Assembly: GCA_031835245.1 (NCBI GenBank) | Contig: JAVKOQ010000095.1 | Span: 117,034-181,033 of the forward strand | Length of the DNA stretch: 64,000 nucleotides | Reading direction: 5' to 3' | Source: Balamuthia mandrillaris | Lineage: Eukaryota; Discosea; Longamoebia; Balamuthiidae | Shown here: one piece after another, positions 45,596 through 56,800 of the stretch | Layout: each line of letters begins with the position of its first letter | Position numbering within the stretch: position 1 is the first letter of the stretch | The notes under the pieces: model-generated | Databases searched by the model: none | Told to the model about the DNA's origin: nothing | What the model saw: the letters and a program-made list of their open reading frames with translations, nothing else | Program-made: the position numbers and the translations under genes

Positions 45596-46674
45596 CCAGG
45601 GGTATTTTCTCTATTCTTTGAGCGAATTGAGGACTGCTGCTTTTTTTGGGGGGCCAATTGCCAACCGCACTAAGACGAACCCCGATTCGGCTTCCTTGGG
45701 GGTCAAGGAGTTCAAGGAATTGATAAATGAGGTCCCAAACAACAGCAACAGCCGACCGATGTTCCCTTGCAGGAGGGGAATTTGTTAGACAAGCCAGGAG
45801 CTGAGAAACCGAGGCTTTCAATCCACCCCCCCTTGGCCCGCTGGTATTTAACACCCGGTCAACCGATGAGTTTCCACCGCCACTATTTTCCTAGGGTTAG
45901 CCCCGCTACACCGCATCGGTGATCTTGGATGTTCTTTTTTTACTTTTTTTTTTTGAAAAGGAGTTGGAAAGTGTGTCGCGAGGTTGAACCCACGCACAAA
46001 AGAAAGAGCAAAGCTTTGTTGTTCCTCTCTCTCTCTCTCTCTCTTTCTTCCCACGCAGCAAGGAAGGGGGAGTGCCGGGTCGTCCCTCCTCGTTTCTCTT
46101 TTCCTGCTTTTTCGAGAACAACAGAACCTGCAGGGGAAAGGGCCGGTACAAAACGTGTCCACAGATAGGAGGGTCCCCACGTGTGGACCGTTCTATGGGG
46201 GCACCAGCCCACCTCCATCGGTACATCCACCCTTGATGATCCCGAAAAATCACCGAAACGTACGTTAATTCATCCGATTCCACTTGTCCTTTTAAAGTAA
46301 ATTGTAGCAAAAAAGGGTGGAAAAGTGGAGAGAAGAATCCTTCCGGAGGAACACGCGCGCACACATGATGCCACATCGATGATCCAGCGCGTCCGACTCA
46401 GGTAAAATCCCTCCGTTTACACTGAAGCGCCGCAAGACGAGCGTCAGGTCTGGTCCACTTTGAGGAGTCTCGGAGACAAAAGGGGGGAATATAAGCGTGA
46501 CGTGTTATCTTGGTGTTTTGATCAAGATCACCATCTGATCTAAATCTTCATGTCGTCTTGAACATTATCACGACGACATGATAGCGAAACTATTAAATTA
46601 AAGAAACAAGAAAAAAGCAACAGAGAAGGAAGAAAAGAAAGCGCCTTGCCCCCTTGCTTCTTCCCCATAAGTAG
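45475..46674. other. 1.2-kb divergent promoter region
   Basis: Between the unknown helical-core gene (-) and the pseudo-lipase gene (+). It contains a GA repeat (45551-45592) that fits a 5'-UTR intron of the minus-strand gene, a TATAAG box at 46490-46495, and a perfect 9-bp inverted repeat CATGTCGTC (46549-46557) / GACGACATG (46572-46580). Some frames of 80-156 codons exist but show no consistent domain or composition; none is called. Confidence 0.5.
46549..46580. promoter_or_regulatory. Perfect inverted repeat around TGTCGTC motifs
   Basis: Arms CATGTCGTC and GACGACATG, spacer of 14 nt, about 95 bp upstream of the ATG at 46675 and about 55 bp downstream of a TATAAG box, so probably in the 5' UTR or at the start site. 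Twelve bases (TGTCGTCTTGAA) are shared with 20400-20411. Confidence 0.5.
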
Positions 46675-47130
46675 ATGGGGACATCTAGTTCGAAACGTAC
46701 GTGGTCGTTTTTTTTCTACAACCTCCTTCTCCTCCTCCTTCCTTCCTTCCTTTGTCCCCTTCTATCGCTCTTTCATTGTTCTTATGAAGCCTACATACAT
46801 TTATTTTATTTTATTTTTCGCTCTGCTCTTCTGAACGAAGTGGAGGAGGAGCATGTGGAAGCTCTCTCCAGGCTGCTCGGCGTCAAAGACGGCAGCCAGC
46901 TGCGCGGCCTTCACTCCGCTCTGTCCCTCTGTCAGGCTTTGCAGGACATTTATGCCAAACCCGCCACCGCAACCGCTGCCTCTACAGCCCCCAATACCAA
47001 TAACGGCAGCAACAACAAAACCAAGTCCGCTGCCTCCTCTTGGATGGAGAGAATGGATTTGCCGCTGTGGACTTTGGACGAGGAAGACCTTCTGCTGTCG
47101 CTCTCTGCCTACCAGGTAACGGGCCAAGCG

Positions 47131-47166
<36 letters not shown>

Positions 47167-50100
47167 CTTTCTGCTTTCACCTTGTTGTTGTTGTTGTCTT
47201 ATGTTGTTGTTCTGCTTCTTCTCGTTCTTGTGCTTCTTGTGCTTCTTGTTCTGCTTCTCCTCCTCCTCCTCCTCCTGCTCCTCCTCCTCCTCCTCCCTCC
47301 TCCTTCGTTCGTTGAACTGGAGAGCGAACTTCACCATTTCTTATTCTTCTTCCTCTTTTTTGTCGCTTTGTTGTTTATTTGATGTTGGCATCTATTCTTA
47401 TTTGTATTATTTCCAAACAAAGATTTGTGGACAGCACCCATCAAGAAAGTACATCATAGCAGAAGACATAGATACGCTGTACGTAGTCTTCTCTCCAAGC
47501 TCACAAGGCGCGGCGGATCCCGCCTCTATTTCTTTGTATCCCGCTCAAGACACGGTCTCCCTTCCTTGGCATGAAGGAGTCCCTCATGGTATATTCTTCT
47601 TTCCTGCTTATCTTCTTTCTCTTGTTTTCTTATTCCATATCCTGTACTGTAGAGTCGTTGGAGCGCAGCTCTGGGATTCCCGCTCTGCTTTTTCTTTCTC
47701 TTTGCCGAGAGAGGAACAAAAAGAACCTTGTGCTAAGCGGCTGCCGTGAAGGCGGCGTACTTGCCTCTCTTGTAATGCTTCAAATTCTCTCTTCGCTATC
47801 TAAACAGGGCAAGCTTGTTTTATCTCCATCCGCTTCTTCACCTTCTGTTTCAGACTCTTCTTCCCGACATCAACGCAATCCTGCAAGCTCTTCTGCTCCG
47901 TCTTCGTTACCGCAACCAAATAACAAAAGAGGTCCAAATGTGACAGAAAAGCGTATAGGTGGAATGTCTTCTGCTTCTGCTTCTTCATGTTTTTTGGATG
48001 TAAATCTCCGATGTGTAACGTTTGGGCCTACTTTTGTGGCGGATCAGAAGCTACAACAAAACATACGACGAATGAGATGGAACGAGGTATGCCATCCGTT
48101 GTTGCTTTTTTCTCTCTTCCTTTTCTGCTCTCTCGCCCCCTCTCATTTTTTTCTTTTGCAAACCTATGTTATAGTATTTTAGTTCATACATTCTAGCTTC
48201 GGAGATGAAGTCCTTCTTGGGAACCACCTATCGACCCGCTGGCGAAGTCTTTCTCATAATGGACTCCAAGAACGAAGTTTCGCTTCATCGTATTCCCTCT
48301 ATGTTAAAATTCGACGTTAACGCTTTCCTGCGCAAATCCTCTTCATTTCCTTCAATGATGAAACAACAACACGAAGCCCATATAATGCAGCAACCAGAGG
48401 AAGGACAGGAAGAAAAATATGAATCACAAAAAGAAAACGAAGAAAGAACCGTGATGGAACTTGAACAAGTTGAGAAGAATAAGGACGAAAAACTTAAAAA
48501 AGAGGAAGCAAAAGTGAAGAAACCTATATTCAGTTTTAATGAAGACGATGATGAGAATGAAGAAGATGAAGAACACGGGCAAGAGCTGCAACGACCCGCA
48601 GAGAGCGATGAGAACTATCCTCCTCAAGTTCGTTGTTTGTTGGACATTTATAGCCGTTGCATTAACACATTACGGATGAAACTCATGCTACGATTTCCAG
48701 AATTGAAGAACATTGTTTACGATCCATCTTCCTCAACATCCACATATTCTTCATCATCTCCATCTTCATCTTCATCAGCTGTCTCTTCGCTTCTTACATC
48801 AGTTTTGTGGAAAGAAAAAAGGGAACAGCAACAACAAAAGGATAAGAAAGAACAGCAGTTAAGAAAATCAGCCAGAGCTGTTCCGTTTCTGCGAATGCCT
48901 CACATTCAACGCATTACTGCACACCCGAGACCTGGAAGAAAGCTCAAAGTACAACTACGAGGTAACTTTTCTTCTTTCTTTCTTCTTTCTTCTTATTTCA
49001 TTTATTTTTGTTTCCATTTTCATGCAAAAGGGAGTGGCTTCGACGTATGTACAGCAGCTTGTCTCCAATTTGAAGGCGCTCAAACAGTGGCAACCCGTAT
49101 CAAAAGAGCTGACCATGGCAGACGTTTAGAACTTATTTTTCCTCTGCCCTTGGACAGTAATAACGATGAAAAAGGCAAACACCATTCTCTTTCATCGGCT
49201 GCTTTCGAGTTGGGAAGACACAGCAGTCGTTCTGCTACAGTTGCCATATTTTCGGACTTTGGATGTGAGGCTCGTCATGTTCGTATCTCTCCATTCAACA
49301 TCTTGGTGCGTAACGCATTTTTTTTTCTTTCGCCTTGCTTTTTCTTTTCCTATCCTTTTTTTTTTGGTGCTCTTCCTCGTTATTCTCATTCTCTTTCGTT
49401 CAAATAACAAACAGCTGTTTGGAGCAAGTGGGGCGGGTAAAACAAGTCTCTGTAATTTCATCTGCCAACAAATGGTGAAAGAGAATCCATTCCTCCCCAG
49501 CCACGTGCTTCCTTCTCGCTGTCCCTCCAACGACAAACTTCTTCGCCTGGAGTTTGGCATGTTCAGCTTTCGAGAGTTCGGCATTCACATCTTCTCCGAC
49601 GAAGAGTTCCAACGTTTCTCTGAGCTCTTACTTCCAACTTCTTGCTCTTCTTCGTCTTCATCCTCTCCTGCCAACAACAAAACACGTGGAGAACAGGCGG
49701 ATGACGGCGACGATGATGAGAAGGAAAGAAGAAGAAAACAAGATGAAGACGAGGAAGATGAAGAAGAACGAGGAGTAGACTTGTTGGTCTTCGTGCACAA
49801 TGCATCTAGTCGCGTCTTAGTGGACGAGGAAGAGCATCCTCGGATGCTGCGTTACCTCAAGTTCGTGGAAGAGAGGGCGCGAGTACCCATTCTGCATGTC
49901 CTTACCAATCCCTTCTCAGTCCCGCGACAAAGTTTTGCCATCATCAAGAATGGCGTGAGAGACGTGCTGCAAGTCCCAAACGAGCTTCTCATCATCAACT
50001 CGCAGCCGTTTGATGAGCATCAGGTGGAAGGGGTGGAGGAGCTGTTGGAATGGATTGTGGAGACGGTGGGGTGGAGGTCTTTTCATCATCACGACGGTGT

Positions 50101-50407
50101 GGAAGAAGAAGTAGAAGAAGAGGAGGAGGAGGAGAAGGCGAAAGGACGATACACAGGAGCCAAAATGAAGACAAACGATTTTGGACCAACGCAAAAGAAG
50201 CGAAAGAAGACGGATGAAATCCTTAGCGGAAGGATGGAGGATAGGAGTAGGAGGGAAGCTTACGATACGCAGCATATTGAGGACGCACGTTTCCCAAGGA
50301 AGGAAAGGCGAGTCGGTGAAGGCAATCGGATCATCGGAACGACGAGCGCCACGCCACTCCCCTCGTTCTCCAGGGAAGCGCCGCGAGACTTCTCTGTCGA
50401 CAAATAA
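46675..50407 (+). CDS. Pseudo-lipase (class-3 fold) fused to a P-loop NTPase, putatively myristoylated
   Basis: Exon 1 (46675-46696) and exon 2 (acceptor at about 46840) join as MGTSSSK|LEEEHVEALSRLLGV; the MGxxxS start fits N-myristoylation. The lipase-like part: KYIIAEDIDTLYVVFSPSSQ (usual FRGT replaced), LPWHEGVPHG, then KNLVLSGCREGGVLASLVML, where the GHSLGG elbow is GCREGG (catalytic Ser to Arg), and VNLRCVTFGPTFVADQKL. An acceptor at about 48174 opens YFSSYILASEMKSFLGTTYR (PAGEVFLI follows). After a disordered insert, a beta-sandwich-like segment (RITAHPRPGRKLKVQLRG, then ATVAIFSDFG) leads to LFGASGAGKTSLCNFI (Walker A), LLVFVHNA and ILHVLTNPF; a canonical NKxD was not seen. A Lys/Glu tail ends DFSVDK. 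It is probably a membrane-bound regulator with a dead hydrolase, not an enzyme of lipid breakdown (inference). Confidence 0.75.
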
Positions 50408-50624
50408 TCTGTTAGTCGACAAATAAATTTGTGAATAGCATTTCTGATTTTTGGTTGGTGCTTTGAAAATTATTTTTTGATCTGAAATCGTCGACACATG
50501 ACGTCATTCGTCCTTAAAAAAAGAAGAAAGAAAGAGAAAAAGAAGAAAAAGTGTTGCTCTCGTCGTCGTAGGCCCTTTTTTTTTTTTCCACAACTTGAGC
50601 GGTGTACAGTTTGGGATCTCACAC
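50408..50624. promoter_or_regulatory. Short promoter of the J-protein gene with GTCGAC and CRE-like sites
   Basis: 217 bp. GTCGAC at 50415-50420 and 50490-50495, and the palindrome TGACGTCA at 50499-50506 (the consensus of CRE/ATF bZIP sites). A poly-T run follows at about 50576-50587. Confidence 0.45.
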
Positions 50625-52609
50625 ATGGAGTGCAATCGAGATGAGGTATGCTATGGTTTTTTTTTTGTTGTTTGGAGCAAATGAATAATCAATCAATCAC
50701 TCAACAATAATAAACGGGCTAACAAAAATGTCAAAAAAAAAAACAATGATAATGATAATAGGCGGATAGATGCTTGGAGCTTGCGAAGCGGTTCGAAAGG
50801 GAGGGAAACCTCCCTCGAGCGCTAAAGTTTGCCCAAAAGTCGCTCTCTCTCTTCCACTCCGAGGAGACCTCCACTTTTATTTGCAAAATCGAGCTTCGCA
50901 TTTCTTCCTCTTCCTCCTCTTCCTCCTCTTCTGCTGCCTCTTCCACTACCGCCACAGCGCCCAAACAAGACAGAGCACGCAACAAAGGCAAACAAGAAGG
51001 AGAAAAGGTCTCTTCTCAACAACAGCAACAAAGCGAGCCTTCCTACACGCCCGAACAAAAGGCAGCGGTGGACCTCATCCTCAAGAACAAACGGGACTTT
51101 TACGCCGTGTTGGGCATCAAAGCGGACGCTGACGAGGCTGAAATTAAAAAAGCCTATCGAAAGGTTTGCTCCTTTCTTATGCTCTTCTACTTCCTTCCTT
51201 CAGTCTTGTTCTGCTTCTGCTTCTGCTTCTGCTTCTGCTTCTGCTTCTGCTTCTGCTTCTGCTTCTGCTTCTGTTGCTTGTTCTTCGTTCTTCGTTCTTC
51301 TGCTTTTCTTTTCCTCTCTTTCTCTTGCTCTTGTTTCTTTTCTTGCCTCTCTTCACCTCTTTCCTTGTTTTTCTCTCTCTGATTCTTACAATTCCAAAAA
51401 AACAAAAGCTGGCGCTAAAAATGCATCCAGACAAGAACTCTGCTCCACATGCAGAGGAGGCCTTCAAAGTGCTCAGCACAGCGTACGCCACTCTAAGCGA
51501 CAGCAAGACTCGTCGCCACTACGACCTACACGGCTGCAGCGACACTCCTTTCTCTTCTTCTGCTTCCAACAGAACACGACGTCGACGCGGCCCACGAGAT
51601 CCTTTCTCTTCTTCCTTCTCGTTTGGTGACGGCGCTTATGCTACTTTTGATGATATGACTGCAGAAGAGATCTTCAACATGTTCTTTGGTAACGACGTTC
51701 AAAGACAGCGTCAACACCAAAGCACGGATAACGTCTTTCGTCAGACCAACTTTTATTATGATAGCAACTCTCACCGGGCATATGCCTTTCCTTCGCGTCG
51801 TACTGGTTTGTTCATCCTTTTGTTTATTTATTCTTTCATTTTCGCTCTTGAATCTCTTTTTGTTGAAATGAACTAACAAATAAATAAACAAATAAATAAA
51901 TAAGGACAACGAATGGGACGAGGTCCTCCAGAGGCAGACAGCTTCTTCTCCTCTTTCGCCTTCTTCCAGATGCTTCCTCTCCTATTTTTGATCATCATTT
52001 CCATTTTCTCGGCCTCCTGGTTCAGCGATCCTCCCGAATACAATTTGTTTCGTTTACAGGTTCCCTTTAATCTCTATCCTTCTTTCTTTTTGTTTTCTTT
52101 AGATGAAGTTTTCACTTTCCTTTTCACTTTGTCTCGTTTTTTTAAACGTTTGTCTTCTCAAAAACATCCACAGAAAACAGGAGCTTATGTACAAGAACGA
52201 CAGACCAAAAATCTAAACGTCACTTACTTTGTAAAGTCAGACTTCCTCTCCGACATTCCTCCCTCCGAAAAAAAGGAGAGTCGGCAACGTGTAGAGGTTC
52301 GCTCTTTCTTCCTTACCGCGCTTTCTTACTTGTGTTGGTTTCTTTCTTTCGTGCATTCGTTTAAAGCTCATTTTCTTTTCTTTTTCCGCTCGAAAACAAA
52401 CGCTTGTTCAGAGCGTAGTTGAGGCGGTCACATTAAAAGTGCTGAACGATGAGTGCGTTCAACAAAAGCAGCAACGACACGGTCTGCTCTACAAGTCCAG
52501 GAGCATATTTATATCCGAGTCGGAGCGGAACTCTCTTCGGCAGAAGGCGGAGGAGCCGCTCCCCAGTTGCGCCTATCTCAAGCAACTCATGGCAAAAGCA
52601 AAGACGTAA
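50625..52609 (+). CDS. ER-membrane J-domain co-chaperone, DNAJB12/DNAJB14 type
   Basis: Exon 1 (50625-50645) and exon 2 join as [23 protein letters not shown], matching the DNAJB12 N-terminal helix. The J domain has [20 protein letters not shown], an intron with CTTCTG repeats, then [20 protein letters not shown] (HPD present, needed to stimulate Hsp70) and [15 protein letters not shown] Phe/Gly-rich part ([15 protein letters not shown]) precedes a membrane span ([18 protein letters not shown]). The DUF1977-like C-terminus follows: [37 protein letters not shown], ending [11 protein letters not shown]. The family recruits Hsc70 to the ER for folding and degradation of membrane proteins. Six exons; full length. 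Confidence 0.93.
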
Positions 52610-53057
52610 AAAAAAATATATAAAAAAAACGCTTTTTTTTATCCAAGTCCGTATAAATGAACCCTCATATTAAGGACAACCAAACGAGCAGTATTAGGGC
52701 TCAAAAAGTGCATCTTTTCTGCTCCTTTTGGAGTGAACCAAACGAGCACCACTTGACGCCAAATCGTGCTGAACATCAATTCCCGAAAAAAATATGATGA
52801 CCACAAAAAGAGCACCCATGGTTCTCGATTTGTGCAGTATTTGAGATTCCTAACAAAAAAAAAAAATAGAGAAGAAGAAGAAGAGAGAGAAGGTCGCCAA
52901 CCGAAGCAGAAGCAGCAGACCGATCCAATAGCAAAAAAAGGGATTTGAGGCAACACCCCCTTTTTTTTTTCTTCTTCTTCCTTTCCCTCGCTCTGTATTC
53001 TGTTTATTTATTTATTTTTTATTTATTTTTTTTTGAAATATTTATTACGGAACGAAG
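52610..53057. other. Intergenic region with A/T runs
   Basis: Poly-A and poly-T runs and TTTATT repeats at about 53000-53040. One ATTTGTGC octamer near 52830, as in the STE24/LYR promoter. No gene was seen. Confidence 0.5.
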
Positions 53058-53786
53058 ATGATTAATCACCTCCAACAAAACGCTGTGGACGCCACTTCCT
53101 CTTCCTCTTCCTCTTCGTCAACAACGACGCCCTTTCATGAGACCAAAACTTCTCTTTCAGAGCCTTCCTCCACCTCTGCTCTCTTCACTTCTTCTCCTCC
53201 ATCAAACGCTCGGCATTTCCTCTCAACTGGTTCTACCCTCTCCTCCTCCTCCTCCTCCTCTTCATCCGAAACAACTCCTCTTTCAACAGAACAACAACAA
53301 AACGAAAACGAGAAGGAAAAGACGAAGGAAGAAGGAGAAGAAGAAGCGGTGGCGATGGTGCCACGCCTTCGGCTAGGTCCTATGGTTCTCGTGGAACTGC
53401 AAGAAACCACCACAGAAGAAATAGAAACAGGTGGAGAAGGAGGAGAAGCAACGAAGAGGCCTAAACGAACAGGACGACCCCGCTCCCGTTTCCGCAGCCA
53501 GAAGCCGCCTCGTCCTCGTCGTTCCTCCTCTCTGCCCGCCAGAGAGCTCTCTGCTTCCTCCTCTCCGACGACGACAAGCGGCGACGAGAACGAGGCGTCT
53601 GAGCATTTGGATCTGGCAAAGGTTAACCGGCAGGTGCCGTCGTTGGGAGTGACGCCGCCCTCGCCGCGAGCAGGGGAGGACGGCTCTCCTGGCTCCCGGC
53701 TGGTCGACCCGTTGGTGTACAGGCGACCGCAGAACCATTACTTCCTGAGCGTGCCTCAAGTTTGGCGAAGATCGCCGCTCAAATGA
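53058..53786 (+). CDS. Disordered Ser/Thr/Pro-rich protein, 242 aa
   Basis: A single exon from ATG at 53058. Not recognised. Residues 1-80 are Ser/Thr-rich, 80-100 Glu/Lys, then a short ordered-looking stretch (VPRLRLGPMVLVELQETTTE), a basic patch (KRPKRTGRPRSRFRSQKPPR) that could be a nuclear localisation signal, and a Pro-rich end with YRRPQNHYFLSVPQVWRRSP. The RLRLGP segment faintly recalls the entry to the TFIIIB Bdp1 SANT region, but the SANT domain is absent. Whether it is expressed cannot be judged from sequence alone; the long frame and upstream gap favour a gene. Confidence 0.5.
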   Translation: MINHLQQNAVDATSSSSSSSSTTTPFHETKTSLSEPSSTSALFTSSPPSNARHFLSTGSTLSSSSSSSSSETTPLSTEQQQNENEKEKTKEEGEEEAVAMVPRLRLGPMVLVELQETTTEEIETGGEGGEATKRPKRTGRPRSRFRSQKPPRPRRSSSLPARELSASSSPTTTSGDENEASEHLDLAKVNRQVPSLGVTPPSPRAGEDGSPGSRLVDPLVYRRPQNHYFLSVPQVWRRSPLK

Positions 53787-54099
53787 AATGATGAGTTGGG
53801 AAGAGAGAAGGACGAAGAGAGAAGAGAGAAGAACGACAGGACAAAGGATGAAAGGATGGAAGCGGTGATGCTTCGCCTTTGTGTCCATTTGCGCTTGTTC
53901 TTTGGGAAGAACTTTAAATGGAAAGCGGCCGAGGAAAGGGAGAGGATGATGGGGCTGCAGCAATGGACTCTTGCTTGCTTCTTTGCTTTTTTTATTTGTT
54001 ACGATAGTCGTAATAACGAACAATGTTAATGTTACTTCTCGCTGATCCTTGTTGGCCAAAAAGAACCTCCTCGTTGGTATTCCTGCCTCCAACCAACAT

Positions 54100-54157
<58 letters not shown>

Positions 54158-54187
54158 CAGAGAGCCAAGACCAAGCCCAAGCCCCAT
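53787..54187. other. Convergent 3' region
   Basis: Holds the 3' ends of the disordered-protein gene (+) and the F-box/ankyrin gene (-), with a GA repeat at about 54100-54150. No further gene was seen. Confidence 0.5.
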
Positions 54188-55451
54188 TCAATCTGGCTGC
54201 TCGCCATTGTCTTTGTCCCATTGGGACAAGTCCAAACACCAACGGGAAGATGCGGAAGCGCGGCTGTCTTTGTCCCAAGGGCACCCGTTCTGTCTTGCCC
54301 ACTTCAGCACGCCCAGGTATCCTTCGCGTGCAGCGCTCCTGCAGGTTTCTTCGTCCCAAGGGCAGCCGTGCTCCCTTGCCCATTGCAGCACCTCCAGGTG
54401 TCCATTCTCAGCAGCAGAGGAGCACGTTTTTTCATCCCAAGGGCAGCAGTTCTCTCTTGCCCATTGAAGCACCTCCAGTCGCCCTTTCTCTGCTGCCGCT
54501 GCGCAAGCGTTTTCGTCCCATGGGCAGCCGTTCTCTCTCGCCCATCGCAACACATGAAGGTGCCCCCCTTCAGCCGCCACGCGGGGGATTTGCTTGCTCC
54601 GACTTCCAGCTTCATCCGCCCTTGCTGAGCCATTGCAGCACCTCCAAGTGTCCACCCGCAGCGGCCGCGAGGCAAGTCGTCCAATCCCACTCGGTTCCAT
54701 GTGCTCGCAGCCACTGCAACGCTTGCAAATGGCCACCCCTTGCTGCTGAGTTGCAGGTAAGCCTGTTGAAGCGGTATCCCTGCTCTCTGGCCCACTGGAG
54801 CACTTGCAGGCTGCCCCCTTCGGCTGCATAGATGTGCGTGGTTGTGTCCCAGCAGTAACGGTGCCCTTGCGCCCACACCAACACCTCCAGTGCGCCTTGC
54901 TTAGCTGCCAAGCTCAACGACCAGCGGTTGATGGGGAAGCCCTGCTCGTGCGCCCACCTCAGCACCTCCAGGTGCGTGCTGCACACTCCGTACCGCTCCC
55001 AAAACCAAGGGCAGTCGCGGGCAACCGCCCACTTCAACACTTCCAACCGGCCGTTGGTGGCTGCGCTGCGGATGGTGGTCTCGTCCCAAGGACAGCCTTT
55101 CTCCTCTCTGAGCCATCGTAACACCTCCAATCGACCCTCTCCAGCCGCCGCCATGCAGGTCCCCTCATCCATGGGGTACCCGTTGTCGAAAGCCCGTTGA
55201 AGGAGCGGCAAGCTGCTGCACAGACGTCGGACGGAAAGCTTGTGTCGGAATTGTGGGGAGGAGCAAGCGAGCCAGCGACGACAGGTCCTGGCGGCCAGCG
55301 CGACCGCGTCCTCTGGCAGCATCGCCAACACGTGGCACAACAGCTCATCGCTTAGGCATTCTTCCACAAAGCATGGCCGCGTTACTGCTGCGGTGCGGTC
55401 ATTGTCCTCTTCACGAGCTGCTGTACGCTTGCATGGAACGTGTTGGGACAT
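54188..55451 (-). CDS. F-box/ankyrin-repeat protein of the amoebal type, with a frameshift
   Basis: Start MSQHVPCKRTAAREEDNDRT at 55451. An F-box (ECLSDELLCHVLAMLPEDAV, ARTCRRWLACSS) is followed by about twelve ankyrin-like repeats of the form GHLEVLQWAREHGCPWDEET. These F-box/ANK proteins are greatly expanded in amoebae and giant viruses and likely recruit targets to SCF ligases. About seven repeats lie in the first frame, which stops at 54612 just after LEVLQWLSKG. The other four to five repeats (AAEGGHLHVLRWARENGCPW onward) continue in another frame down to 54188. The repeat at the junction is degenerate and no GT-AG intron fits, so it is either a real frameshift (decaying member) or a sequence error. 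The upstream gap to VWA8 is only 165 bp. No other virus-like features are near. Confidence 0.78.
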
Positions 55452-55616
55452 ATTCTTTTTGTTTTTGGCTTCGTCCCACACGGAGGGTGCACCCTGTGTT
55501 TTTGGCTTCGGTCGGTTTCTTCAAGGCTGGCCTGTTTATTCAGTTCGCTGAACGCTTTTATCGAACGACCCCGGTCGTTTTATTGTTTATTTTGTTTTTG
55601 TGCTGGTAAAGGTCAC

Positions 55617-56165
55617 TTAAGCACGGTGGTGGCAAGAATGCGTTGAAGGGTGGCAGGGAGGTCTTTGGTGTCCATGCAAACGTGGGCGAGGCCTGGTGGT
55701 ATCTCTCTGCTTATCCTTAATGGGTTTTTTGCGTTTGTTTAGGGTTTCACCGACAAGAGTGAGAGAGAAAGAGAGAGAGACCATGCAAATGGTTCGCGTT
55801 AAAGCGAAGAAGAGAAGAGGGAAGAGAAGAGAGAGAGCTGGTACCTTGCGGCTTCGTCCCAAAGGCTTGCAATGAAGATACAATTGGCTCGCACTTTGGG
55901 GTTGCTTTGTAAGATTTGGCCAAGCTTTTATTTGCGGAGACAGGAATGTAAGAACATAGTAAACCTGGAAAAACAAAGCGGAGCGAAAAATAACGTACGC
56001 GAGCAGGAGCAATGCCATAACGTTCTAAGTTGGCATCGCTCAACGTGATGACAAAATGCTCGTCTCCTGGTTCTTTGCTTAGTTCTTCTATCGCCATTTT
56101 TGTGGCTTCTAGCGTGTAATCACCGCTCCTGCAAGAAGAGAGCCATCAGAGAGCGAGAGAGAGAG

Positions 56166-56203
<38 letters not shown>

Positions 56204-56756
56204 CAGGCCTCAAGGGATTTTTGTCTTACATGCAATATTGAGAGTGCGCAGCCATACGTTGGATGACCTGAAAACGCTCCTTTCTGTTTTGGGGTATCCG
56301 CGTAGGATATACAAACGGGATGGAAGGTGAATCGCCTGAAAAATGTATGTCAGCAAACAAAAAGTTGAAAAGAAACAAGGAAGAAAGGAAGAAACTCCAA
56401 ACCAGAATGGCCAACCATCCAATAATGAAACTTTTGCTCATAGCCGTGAAGCGATTCCATCAACTATGCATAACTGTTGGTTAACTAACACATTCGCAAG
56501 AAATGAAAGACAAAAGATGCAATACCAGTACTGCTGTAGCCAACATGCGATCCAAGCGACCATCATAGCTGTTGAATCGATACATGCTAGAGTAACAAAA
56601 TATGGATTAATAATGACAAGAGGAAGAAAAGAAGAGCATCAAAAGAACAGGGATAGTACCTTCCGCTGACATCCATCACAAAACGCAGCTTCTTTGGTTG
56701 TTTCTGAGGTCCAAAAAACACATTCGTATTCTCTCCTAATCCAAACATACACAAAG

Positions 56757-56800
<44 letters not shown>

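Noticed and set aside
45906-46376. Minus-strand frame of 156 codons in the 1.2-kb gap
   Set aside because: No recognisable domain, crosses a CT/GA repeat and lies in a likely promoter; composition unlike the real genes.
54188-55451. Giant-virus origin of the F-box/ankyrin gene
   Set aside because: Such repeats are equally typical of amoeba genomes, and no other virus-like gene is nearby; host origin is simpler.
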